Assembly: GCA_963710275.1 (NCBI GenBank)
Contig: CAVPZS010000005.1
Coordinates: 558,001 to 622,000, forward strand
Length of the DNA stretch: 64,000 nucleotides
Direction of reading: 5' to 3'
Origin: Rhodoblastus sp963710275
GTDB lineage: Bacteria > Pseudomonadota > Alphaproteobacteria > Rhizobiales > Beijerinckiaceae
In this document: one piece after another, positions 7,776-15,880 of the stretch
Position numbering within the stretch: position 1 is the stretch's first letter
Layout: every line of letters starts with the position of its first letter
Notes under the pieces: model-generated
Database searches by the model: none
The model's input: the letters and a program-made list of their open reading frames with translations, nothing else
Told to the model about the DNA's origin: nothing
Program-made: the position numbers and the translations under genes

Positions 7776-9983
7776 TTAACTCGCTACGGCCAGAACGGAT
7801 TGCGGGGAAAGGGCGCCTCGGTCGGTGGCGCCCTCTACGAATGTGTCGATGTCGAGAATCAGCGCGACGCGGCCGTCGCCGAGAATTGTGGCCGCCGCGA
7901 CGCCCGGCACCTGACGGTAATTGGTCGCCAGGCTCTTGATGACGACCTGCCGCTGGTCGAGGATGGCGTCGACGATCAGCGCGCAACGCGTGCTCACCTC
8001 GGTTTCCACGACAAGGACGACTTTTTCGAGCGGGTCGACGGCGCAGGCGCGATATCCGAGTTCGCGTCCAACGTCGATCAACGGCACAAAACCTTCGCGA
8101 TCCGCCATGACCCGCGCATCGAAACCCAGGCTGTGCACGTCGCTTTGTTTCGGTCGCCGGGTCTCGACGATGGTCGTGAGCGGGACGACCAGGGTTTGAT
8201 CGGCCACTCTTACCACCATGCCGTCCAGGACAGCCAGCGTCAGCGGAAGGCTCAGGGAAAATGTCGTGCCCAGGCCCGGGCGCGACGAGATCGAAATACG
8301 GCCTCCCAGCGCCTGGATCGAACTTTTGACGACATCCATGCCGACGCCGCGGCCCGATATGTCGGAAATCTCCGCGGCCGTCGAAAAACCGGGCAGGAAG
8401 AGAAGATTGTCGATTTCGGCGTTCGACAGTTGCGCGTCGGGCGCGATCAATTGCTTTTCAATGGCTTTCGCCTTGACGCGCGCGCGATCGATCCCTTTGC
8501 CGTCGTCGCTGACATCGATCAAAATCCGTCCCGACCGGTGTCCGGCGGACAAGCGCACCTCTCCGTGGTCCGTTTTGCCTGCCGCGAGCCGATCTTCCGG
8601 CGATTCGAGACCATGGTCGATGGCGTTGCGGATCATATGGGTCAGGGGATCGGCCAGTTTCTCGAAAACGGTGCGGTCGACCTCGGTCGCTTCGCCCTCG
8701 GTCCGCAATCGAACCTTCTTTCCGGTCGCATCCGCCAGTTCACGGACAATTCTCGTCATTCGCTGAAACAGCGGTTTGACCGGCTGCGCGCGAATGGCCA
8801 TGATTCCTTCCTGGATTTCGCGCGTCAGCTGTTCAAGAGCTCCGAGTCCGGCCGTCACGCTCGAAGATCGCGATAATCCCGCCTCGGCGACACGCTGTGA
8901 CAGCATGGCCTGGTTTATCACCAGCTCACCGATCAAATTGGCCAGCCGGTCCACGCGTTCGAGGTCGACCCGAATCGTCTGGGCGGCTGTTTCGACCTTG
9001 GCTCCTTCCGGCTTCGGATTCGCGGCCTCGGGCGGCGGGGCGGTCGCGGTTTCGCCGTCCTTTCCCAGAGTGCGCTCGGCGTTTGCAACATGGGGCGTGA
9101 CGACATCGGCGACGCGAACAGGGCCGGCCTCCTCAAGGAGCGCAGGCTCGGCGTCATGGGCCGGCGCGGCTTCGCGCGCTTCAGCCGCACTTATGGGAAC
9201 CGGGGCAATCCTGAGTTCGCAATCGTCGACGACGAACTCGAAAACCTCTTCTACCGAGGCTAGGTCCTGCGTCGTGACGAGCTCGATATTCCAGGCGAAA
9301 TAGGCGCCTTGCGGATCGATTTCATCCAGGGGCGGCAATTCCGAGGCGTCACATCGGGTCGTGATATCGCCAAGGCGGCCGAGCTCCCGCAGCAGCCGGG
9401 CCGTCTCGTTGCCCCTGCTGTAGAGCTCCTCGGTCGGTTTGAAAAAGATCGCGAATGTTTTCGTCGGCGACGGTTCCGGACTGCCATCGTCGTCGAAATC
9501 GTCGAAAGAAATCGTCAAGGGCTGGAAACCAAAAGGATCCGTTTCCTCGTCCGAGGGGTCCTGAGCCGCAGAAGGCCGCTGCGCGTCGGGAACGGATTCG
9601 TCGTTGCAGAGACCCTGCAGTTCCTCGATCAGGACCTGGGTTCGCGCCTCGTCGACCTCCCCGTCCGTGCGCGCCGCCCGGACAAGGTCCGCCAACAGGT
9701 CGGAAGACCGCAACATTGTCTTCAGCACCGGGCCCGAGGGTGCGAGCCTGTCGCTTCGGATCAGATCGAGTGTTGTCTCGAACGCATGCGCAAACCGCAC
9801 GAGCCGTTCGAGCTTGAATGCGCCGGCGCCGCCCTTGATGGAATGAACGGCCCGGAACACCGCATTGACGGTGTCCGCTCCGGCGTCGCCCTCCTCCATA
9901 GCGAGAAGGCCGCTCTCGAGTTCGTCGAGTTGCTCACCGCATTCCTGGAAGAATGTCTCCCTGATCGTCGCCATCGTGTCCAT
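7776..9983 (-). CDS. cheA: Chemotaxis histidine kinase CheA
   Basis: This is the central kinase of the pathway, 735 residues. Its domains in order are an Hpt domain with phosphorylatable His47 in AVHSIKGGAGAF, a CheY/CheB-binding region (about 150-245), a proline- and alanine-rich linker, the dimerisation helices (about 310-370), an ATPase domain with LTHMIRNAIDHGLES (N box), DDGKGID, DISGRGVGMDVV and GTTFSLSLPLTL, and a C-terminal CheW-like regulatory domain. An alternative start is Met4. It lies 16 bases after cheY1 and is followed by cheW. In related alphaproteobacteria CheA phosphorylates both CheY proteins of the cluster. Confidence 0.95.
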   Translation of the reverse strand: MDTMATIRETFFQECGEQLDELESGLLAMEEGDAGADTVNAVFRAVHSIKGGAGAFKLERLVRFAHAFETTLDLIRSDRLAPSGPVLKTMLRSSDLLADLVRAARTDGEVDEARTQVLIEELQGLCNDESVPDAQRPSAAQDPSDEETDPFGFQPLTISFDDFDDDGSPEPSPTKTFAIFFKPTEELYSRGNETARLLRELGRLGDITTRCDASELPPLDEIDPQGAYFAWNIELVTTQDLASVEEVFEFVVDDCELRIAPVPISAAEAREAAPAHDAEPALLEEAGPVRVADVVTPHVANAERTLGKDGETATAPPPEAANPKPEGAKVETAAQTIRVDLERVDRLANLIGELVINQAMLSQRVAEAGLSRSSSVTAGLGALEQLTREIQEGIMAIRAQPVKPLFQRMTRIVRELADATGKKVRLRTEGEATEVDRTVFEKLADPLTHMIRNAIDHGLESPEDRLAAGKTDHGEVRLSAGHRSGRILIDVSDDGKGIDRARVKAKAIEKQLIAPDAQLSNAEIDNLLFLPGFSTAAEISDISGRGVGMDVVKSSIQALGGRISISSRPGLGTTFSLSLPLTLAVLDGMVVRVADQTLVVPLTTIVETRRPKQSDVHSLGFDARVMADREGFVPLIDVGRELGYRACAVDPLEKVVLVVETEVSTRCALIVDAILDQRQVVIKSLATNYRQVPGVAAATILGDGRVALILDIDTFVEGATDRGALSPQSVLAVAS

Positions 9984-9999
9984 GCAAGTCCTCCGGCGA

Positions 10000-10366
10000 T
10001 CAGGCGGCCACGCGGCGAACGACTTCGACGAGTTTTTCGGCGTCGAAAGGTTTGATGATCCAGCCCGTGGCGCCGGCGCTGCGCGCCAAGCTTTTCTTCT
10101 CGGGCGAGCTTTCAGTCGTCAGCACCAGGATCGGCACGCCGAGGAATCGCTGGTCGCTGCGGACATTCTTGATAAAGCCGAATCCGTCGAGGTTCGGCAT
10201 GTTGATGTCGGTGATGATGACCTTGGGCGTTTCTTCGCGCAGGACTTCCATTGCGTCCAGGCCGTCAACCGCCTGCACGACCCGATATCCGGCTTCGGTC
10301 AGGGCCAGTTTCAACATCTCGCGCATGGTCCGCGAAATCATCGACCGTCAAAATTGTCATCGTCAT
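10000..10366 (-). CDS. cheY1: Chemotaxis response regulator CheY1 (phosphate-sink type), one suspected base insertion
   Basis: This single receiver domain has 121 residues when one base is removed. The acidic pair is in ILTVDDSR (Asp9-Asp10), the phosphoacceptor Asp53 is in VIITDINMPNLDG, and the conserved Lys is in WIIKPFD. As given, the frame breaks after VDD: the AAA run at 10335-10337 appears to have one base too many. Deleting one restores VDDSRTMREM and gives a multiple of three. ATG at 10366 overlaps the stop of the STAS gene (10363-10366). Its place before cheA matches S. meliloti cheY1, where the protein drains phosphate from CheA and CheY2. The shift is probably a sequencing error. 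Confidence 0.85.
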
Positions 10367-10695
10367 TGCGACAGTTCTCCACCAACCAGAATCGCCGGAT
10401 CGACCCCGAAAATACGCAGCTGGTCGATCAGCTCAGGCGACAAATCGACCATCGTGAGCGCAACCAGGTCCGCTTTCCATGTTTGCGCCGCTGAAAGCAG
10501 GACTTGCAGGCATTGCGCGCCCAGTTGCCGCACCGCGCCGGCATCGATCACCGCTGGCGCAGACCTGTGCTCGAGCAATGTCTCCGCAAGCGTGGCCGCA
10601 GCCGCGAAATCGAGAGTTTCCGGCAGGCGCAAGGTCGTCGTCGGCGCATCCTGCGCCGGAGTCGATTTCAGCCCGTGAGTTTTTTTGCTGGTCAT
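10363..10695 (-). CDS. STAS-domain protein in the CheS position of the chemotaxis operon
   Basis: This is a 110-residue soluble protein starting at ATG 10695, seven bases after the receptor stop. After a basic tail (MTSKKTHGLKSTPAQ) comes a STAS-like fold: TTTLRLPETLDFAAAATLAE, HRSAPAVIDAGAVRQLGAQC and a helix ending in VDPAILVG. In S. meliloti the second gene of the operon encodes CheS, which binds CheA and speeds CheY1 dephosphorylation; the position here is the same. Whether this protein is a true CheS orthologue cannot be settled by eye. The usual STAS Ser/Thr phosphorylation site is not obvious. Confidence 0.7.
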   Translation of the reverse strand: MTSKKTHGLKSTPAQDAPTTTLRLPETLDFAAAATLAETLLEHRSAPAVIDAGAVRQLGAQCLQVLLSAAQTWKADLVALTMVDLSPELIDQLRIFGVDPAILVGGELSQ

Positions 10696-10702
10696 GGCGC
10701 GC

Positions 10703-12439
10703 TCAGAATTCCTGCCAGTCTTGGTCATCGCTTTCGGCGGCCGCCGCCAGCCTTCCGACAAGAGAAGGCTTGACGGCTCTGGCCTGTGCGCGTTTTGGAC
10801 GTGGAGCTTGTTGCCCCGGCGGCGCGATCAAGGCAGGCGACCGGTTGCGGAAGGCATGCGGCGCGGCCTTCTCGAGTTCGCGGCGGAGCAGTTTTTCCGG
10901 CGCGTGCGCGATCTTGAATTCGGAGATCAGCAGTGACAGCCGTTCGGTTTCCTGGGCGAGATTCTGGCTCGCCGCGGTCGCCTGCTCGGACATGGCCGCG
11001 TTTTGCTGCGTGGCATGATCCATCTGATTGACGGCCGTGTTGACCTGCTGGAGGCTGGTCGCCTGCTCGTCGGCGCTGGACGAAATGTCGGCGACTACCT
11101 GGCTGATCTCGGAGACCTTGCCCTCGATCTGCGCAAGCGCTTTTCCCGTCTCGGCGACCAGGGCGACGCCTTCGCCAACCTGGGTCGTCGAAGTTGAAAT
11201 AAGGCCCTTGATCTCTTTCGCCGCTTCCGCGGAACGTTGGGCGAGGGCGCGCACTTCGGAAGCGACCACCGCGAAACCGCGGCCGGCGTCGCCGGCGCGG
11301 GCTGCTTCCACGCCGGCGTTGAGCGCGAGCAAATTCGTCTGGAACGCGATTTCGTCGATCACTCCGATAATCTGGCTGATCTGGTGCGAGGACTTTTCGA
11401 TCTTGCCCATCGCATCGACCGCCTTGCGGACGATCGCGCCGCCGCGCTCGGCGTCGGTGCGCGCCGTGGCGACGGATTCGCGCGCAAGCTTCGCGCCCTC
11501 CGCCGTCTTTTTCACGGTGACGGTAATCTGGTCCAGCGCCGCGGCTGTCTGTTCGAGGCTCGCCGCTTGCTGTTCGGTGCGGCGGGACAGGTCGTTCGAC
11601 GCGATCGCTATTTCTTCGGCGCCCGAATGGACGGAGACGGTCAATTCGCGGACGCCGCTGAAAGCTTCCGCCAATTGTTGGATTGCCGAATTGAAGTCCG
11701 ATTGCAGCTGGGCATAGTCCTCCGGCAACTGCTCTGTCACCTGGTAGGTCAGATCTTTCTCGGCGAGTTTCTCGAGGCCGGCGCCGATGGTGCTGGCGAC
11801 CACATGACGTTCCGCCGCCAAAGCTTCGGCCTGGCCCTTGAGGCGCGCTTCTTCGGCGGAGGCCAGCATTGCGCGCTCCCGCGTGGCGGCCTCGGCTTCC
11901 TGCCGGAGACGCGCCTCTTCCGCGGCCTCGATATAAACGGATATGGACAAGTCCATATCCAGATAGATGGCTTTGAGCAAAGCCGAGATCGTCCCGGCCA
12001 GTCCTTCGGCATCGATTTTCGAGCCAAGCCCGAACATGCCTTTGGGCCAATATTCCTTGATGATGGCGCCGATCAGCGATTCGGTGAGCAAGGAATAGCC
12101 GCCGATGTACCAGCGCGGCTCCAGTCCAATCCTCGCATGGGTCTGGCCGATCCGCCGCACGTTGGCGTAGTAGCGCTCATCGAAATTCCCAGAGCTGATC
12201 GCCGCCCAATGGCCCAGCTGCGCTTTTTTTGCTCCGGTGATGTGGCCGTCATCGGAAAAGAATTTTCGCGTCTCGGGGGTCGCGCGGACCTGCTCGTAAA
12301 ACTTGTCGAGCGCCAGGGGCAGTTCCCGATCGACGATCGACTTGGCTTTCGCGAGCCGCGCACATGCGGCTGCGTCGAGCCGCATGAAGTCCAGCCGTTC
12401 CTTCAAGGCCGCATCAGTTGACGTTTTTTGCTGGGTCAT
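10703..12439 (-). CDS. Globin-coupled chemoreceptor (HemAT-like aerotaxis transducer)
   Basis: This is a soluble chemoreceptor of 578 residues with no membrane segment. Residues about 10-180 form a protoglobin-type sensor globin; RRIGQTHARIGLEPRWYIGG carries His101 at the proximal heme-ligand position, so heme and oxygen binding are expected. A helical linker rich in Ala and Glu (about 180-240) leads to the MCP signalling domain with tip FQTNLLALNAGVEAARAG. The extreme C-terminus DWQEF matches the aromatic-x-x-Phe CheR/CheB docking pentapeptide. It is the first gene of the chemotaxis operon, the place of icpA in S. meliloti. The inferred role is aerotaxis or redox taxis. Confidence 0.9.
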   Translation of the reverse strand: MTQQKTSTDAALKERLDFMRLDAAACARLAKAKSIVDRELPLALDKFYEQVRATPETRKFFSDDGHITGAKKAQLGHWAAISSGNFDERYYANVRRIGQTHARIGLEPRWYIGGYSLLTESLIGAIIKEYWPKGMFGLGSKIDAEGLAGTISALLKAIYLDMDLSISVYIEAAEEARLRQEAEAATRERAMLASAEEARLKGQAEALAAERHVVASTIGAGLEKLAEKDLTYQVTEQLPEDYAQLQSDFNSAIQQLAEAFSGVRELTVSVHSGAEEIAIASNDLSRRTEQQAASLEQTAAALDQITVTVKKTAEGAKLARESVATARTDAERGGAIVRKAVDAMGKIEKSSHQISQIIGVIDEIAFQTNLLALNAGVEAARAGDAGRGFAVVASEVRALAQRSAEAAKEIKGLISTSTTQVGEGVALVAETGKALAQIEGKVSEISQVVADISSSADEQATSLQQVNTAVNQMDHATQQNAAMSEQATAASQNLAQETERLSLLISEFKIAHAPEKLLRRELEKAAPHAFRNRSPALIAPPGQQAPRPKRAQARAVKPSLVGRLAAAAESDDQDWQEF

Positions 12440-12713
12440 GGTCGGACGTCCCGGAAGTTCAGCGCGTGGCGGGCAAGAGAAGAAGATGCGCCCGGTACAA
12501 GGGCGCAGATCGGGTCATTGATAAATGGAGGGAACATGCCGGCCTGGAGCGCGACGGGACCGAACGGCGTCATGCCTCAAAATCTTGCCTCACAGGCATA
12601 AAATGTCGGTCAGCTATACTCTTGCACACGAAAGATTGATTGGTGATTAATGTCGAATACTTTTTACCATGTTTTAGCATCACAGATTTCGCCGCGTTCA
12701 TCTTTCCGTTACG

Positions 12714-14843
12714 TTACCCCAAGGGTACGCCGATCCTGACCGCGCCCCAATGACGCCCCTGGATCATGATCGGAGCCGAAAGGTCTTTCATCATTTCAAC
12801 TTCGGCGGATCCAATATGCCGGGGATAGGTCTGGACGAGAACGCCGTGCAGGTTGCGCGCCGCGGCAAGCCCGGCGCGATCGTCGAAAATGCGGCGGTTT
12901 CGCGAATGGCGGAAATTCCAATCGGGATCGCCGCCCTGAGGCTCGGAATAAATCTTGTTGTGAACGGGAACATAGCCGTTCCGGTCGACAGCGGCGCTGT
13001 AGGCAATGCGCGCATCCGCCGACATGGCCGGCTCGAGGATCGAAGGGAGCAGTCTCTCAAGAAGCGGCAGCGACAGTGTCGTGAATTGCTCGGGGTTCGA
13101 CCGAGGGATCGGCTCGTAATGCGTGTCGAACAGATCGTCGAAGGAAATTTCCCCCCTCTTCACCGCGTCGCCTAGCGCGGCCTGGACAAGGTCGCGGCGC
13201 TGGGTCACGATTTCCTTCAGGCTGACGTCCTTGTCATGCTCCTCTTTGATCAAGGCCACCAGCGCCTTGCTCGTGGCCACCGGCAGGTCGACGAACGCGA
13301 CCCGCATTGCGCTTTCGGTAAAGCCAACGACGGTGCAGCGCGTGGTTCCCAGCCCGGTAATTTCCAGTTCAATCGTGGAGTTCTCGTCGGGTCGCAAATC
13401 CGGCATTCTCAGGGAGCATCCGCCCTCCGAAATCTCCATCGTTTCCGTCGCTTCCTGATACTCTCCAATGTGGATGCGGACCGCCAGGCGGATGGGCATG
13501 CGCACGGCGCGCCGACCATCGACGCCAAGAAAGCCGCGCACCGTGATGACCAGCCGGTTGGTCAAATTGCTCAGCATGCTCGCGACTTTTTCGCCGAAGT
13601 CCTGAACGTTCATCGAAACCGTTTCGACTTCCTTGACCCCCGCGGAGAACATCCGCGCGGTCCGGCTCAGGTCTTCCGCCCCGCCCGAGGCGGACAGGGC
13701 GGAATCGCCGATATCGTTCAGGGAGCCGATCTGGCTGGTCGCATGCTCGGCAACTCCATGGGCCATTTCCTGCATTTCACGGATGATCTTGCCGACCTCG
13801 TTCATCGAGCCGGACGCCGAGCTTGTCGCCTCCACGATTTCCTGGATCTGTACCGAGATGTCTTTCGTCGCAACCGCCGTCTTTTGCGACAATTGCTTGA
13901 CTTCGCTTGCGACGACGGCGAACCCCCGGCCGGCTTCACCGGCGCGGGCGGCCTCGATCGTGGCGTTGAGCGCCAACATGTTGGTCTGAGTGGAAATATC
14001 GGCGATCATCTTGACGGTCGCGGCCACTTGCGCGGCCGACTGCGTCAGGCGCTCCATGCGCCGCCCGGCCTCTTCCGCTATCTGGACGGCCGTTGTCGCC
14101 AATTGCGAGGTCTTGTTGGCCTGCTCGCCGACTTCGCGACTGCTTGCCTGCATGGCCTCGACGGCCGCCGAGACCGACTGGATGTTGGCGCGCGTGTCGA
14201 TCGACCCAAGGCCGACCATATCGACGCCCTTTCGCAAATCTTCCATCGAGCGCGACAATTCCGCAAGGATTTCCCGCAAATCGTCGGCCCGCGCCTGGGC
14301 GGATTTGTGGGCGACATCGACTTCTTCCTCGACGGATTGCACCATCGCCTTGACGTTGCGCTTGAGCCAGTCTGTCTGGGCAAATTCGGTGTAGGTGGAA
14401 AGAGCGAGCTCCATATCCAGAAAAATCGCGCGGCCAAGCGCCGTGACATCGTCCACGTCGTGACCGCGCCGGCCGCGCAGGATGCGCGTGAATTCCTCGA
14501 AAAAAAAGAGATAGCTCTTGATGTAATAGGCAGGCTTGAGGCCGGCGCGGACCTGAGCCGCGCCGATGAGCCGAACGCGTTCAGCAGACTCGTCGGTCAT
14601 TTCGCCTTGCAAAAGAACGCGCCAATGCGTGGCCTGCGCCTTTTTGAGATTTTCGATATCAGGACCGTCGAAGAGAATGTCGTTCAGCTTCGGGTCTGAC
14701 TTCAGCTTTTCGTAAAAAGCATCCAATACCTGTTGGATATGCGGCCCAAGGACTTGCGCGACCCGGCGGAGCCCGCCCGTTTCCGCGCCGACGCCGCCGG
14801 CCCGGAATTCCCTGACGGCGTTAAGCAATTGTCTCGGCGGCAT
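12714..14843 (-). CDS. Divergent protoglobin - MCP - PilZ - C-terminal sensor receptor lacking the heme histidine
   Basis: This soluble receptor-like protein has 709 residues. The N-terminal region (about 20-175) aligns with the sensor globin of the neighbouring receptor, but the proximal histidine is replaced: RLIGAAQVRAGLKPAYYIKS has Gln97 where the neighbour has His101. The MCP signalling region (about 180-450) carries tip TQTNMLALNATIEAARAG. A PilZ-like domain follows (about 465-560) with the arginine motif RRAVRMPIRLAVRI and SEGGCSLRM, suggesting cyclic-di-GMP binding. The last roughly 120 residues (NGYVPVHNKIYSEPQ, RNRRIFDDRAGLAAARN) resemble a C-terminal sensor found in other MCPs. It ends 274 bases before the operon and may be transcribed with it. 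The input signal is unknown. Confidence 0.8.
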   Translation of the reverse strand: MPPRQLLNAVREFRAGGVGAETGGLRRVAQVLGPHIQQVLDAFYEKLKSDPKLNDILFDGPDIENLKKAQATHWRVLLQGEMTDESAERVRLIGAAQVRAGLKPAYYIKSYLFFFEEFTRILRGRRGHDVDDVTALGRAIFLDMELALSTYTEFAQTDWLKRNVKAMVQSVEEEVDVAHKSAQARADDLREILAELSRSMEDLRKGVDMVGLGSIDTRANIQSVSAAVEAMQASSREVGEQANKTSQLATTAVQIAEEAGRRMERLTQSAAQVAATVKMIADISTQTNMLALNATIEAARAGEAGRGFAVVASEVKQLSQKTAVATKDISVQIQEIVEATSSASGSMNEVGKIIREMQEMAHGVAEHATSQIGSLNDIGDSALSASGGAEDLSRTARMFSAGVKEVETVSMNVQDFGEKVASMLSNLTNRLVITVRGFLGVDGRRAVRMPIRLAVRIHIGEYQEATETMEISEGGCSLRMPDLRPDENSTIELEITGLGTTRCTVVGFTESAMRVAFVDLPVATSKALVALIKEEHDKDVSLKEIVTQRRDLVQAALGDAVKRGEISFDDLFDTHYEPIPRSNPEQFTTLSLPLLERLLPSILEPAMSADARIAYSAAVDRNGYVPVHNKIYSEPQGGDPDWNFRHSRNRRIFDDRAGLAAARNLHGVLVQTYPRHIGSAEVEMMKDLSAPIMIQGRHWGAVRIGVPLG

Positions 14844-15018
14844 AGGTCTTCTTCCACTCTCAAAAGTGAGGAGAATGAGACCACTTTGGACTGGAGCGAA
14901 GCTTGCGACGGCTTATGCCAAGCTTATGGTTTATCGCCTCATGGCAAGTTACGACGCTGAGCGAGGCGCGCTCTCGTCGGAGCAATGTGTGCAAAGGCCA
15001 AATGTTGCGCCAGAAGCT

Positions 15019-15441
15019 CTAATACGTGATGAGTTGGAGCCGATTGCGAAGCTGTTCTGCCGCTTGGTCGCTCTCCCGATCGAGACGATCTATCCAGTTC
15101 TGGGCATATTTCTGGATTGCGCCGAGCGAGTCGGTTTCGCCCTTCCTCGCGTGGAATTGGTACCAGAGAAGACTGGCGACATCGCTCGCGTCATGGCAGC
15201 CGTGGAGTTTCGCCCTGCTCAGGTCGGCCAGCAAAAACGCCCGATATAAATCTTCAAGGCTTCTGCCCTCGGGGCCATGCGACCTCGCCTCGAGGACCAG
15301 CCGGCGAATGGCTTCCGGTCGGGTCGGCATGTCCGGCTGCCGCCTGCGCCAGTCATCAATTGCCTTCAACTCATCGGCTTGCAATCGCACGCCGACGAGG
15401 GTTCCGGATTCTCTGGGCCTCTGTTTTTGTGTTTTCATCAT
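15019..15441 (-). CDS. Ribbon-helix-helix family protein of unknown role
   Basis: This protein has about 140 residues starting at ATG 15441 (or the adjacent ATG 15438). The N-terminal third resembles a ribbon-helix-helix DNA-binding fold: GTLVGVRLQADELKAIDDWR as strand plus first helix, then TRPEAIRRLVLEA as second helix. The remainder is helical and charged, with no recognised domain. An inverted repeat CGTGAT-N8-ATCACG lies 15-34 bases upstream of the start and could be its own operator. No toxin-like partner was seen next to it. A chromosomal transcription regulator is the simplest reading; a solitary antitoxin-like protein is possible. Confidence 0.65.
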   Translation of the reverse strand: MMKTQKQRPRESGTLVGVRLQADELKAIDDWRRRQPDMPTRPEAIRRLVLEARSHGPEGRSLEDLYRAFLLADLSRAKLHGCHDASDVASLLWYQFHARKGETDSLGAIQKYAQNWIDRLDRESDQAAEQLRNRLQLITY

Positions 15442-15455
15442 GATCTCGGAGTCGT

Positions 15456-15475
15456 CGTGATAACACGAAATCACG
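15456..15475. promoter_or_regulatory. Inverted repeat upstream of the ribbon-helix-helix gene
   Basis: CGTGAT at 15456-15461 and ATCACG at 15470-15475 are perfect inverted repeats separated by eight bases, ending 15 bases before the ATG. Ribbon-helix-helix proteins commonly bind such repeats and repress their own genes, so autoregulation is a reasonable inference. No direct evidence exists. Confidence 0.4.
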
Positions 15476-15613
15476 TTATAAAGATTGCATGATAGCATCT
15501 TCTTTGACTGAGACAAGGACCCACTGGCCAACAGCCGCGAACGCGCCGCCGCCGAAACATTTTTGTTCGCCCCGTTGAAGATCGCTCTCTGTCCGGCTAA
15601 GAATGGTGAACAC

Positions 15614-15688
15614 GCGGGCGTAGTTCAGTGGCAGAACGACAGCTTCCCAAGCTGTATGTCGTGAGTTCAATTCTCATCGCCCGCTCCA
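15614..15688 (+). tRNA. tRNA-Gly (anticodon CCC)
   Basis: A full cloverleaf is readable. The acceptor stem GCGGGCG pairs with CGCCCGC, the D arm is GTTC-AGTGGCA-GAAC, and the anticodon stem ACAGC/GCTGT encloses loop TTCCCAA (anticodon CCC). The T arm is GTGAG-TTCAATT-CTCAT with one G-T pair, followed by discriminator T and encoded CCA. The short D loop and TTCAATT T loop fit bacterial glycine tRNAs. The gene stands alone between a ribbon-helix-helix gene and the AGE-family gene; no integrase or duplicated tRNA end was seen beside it. Confidence 0.93.
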
Positions 15689-15880
15689 ATTTGCCAATCT
15701 TGTCGAAACAATTTTGTCGACGATTGCGACTGCTACGATCGATTGAGGAGTATGGGGAGGTCCGGCGGATGGAACGCAGGCGCGAGCCGACCGCGACCGG
15801 CACCGTAGCGGCATGTGACTGCAGCCGCCGATGGGGTCTCGAATTTCCGAAATTATGCTTTGCGGGCGCTCGAGTAGGGT

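Noticed and set aside
14866..15249. 127-codon plus-strand frame before tRNA-Gly
   Set aside because: It overlaps the ribbon-helix-helix gene, has no ribosome site and no recognisable domain.
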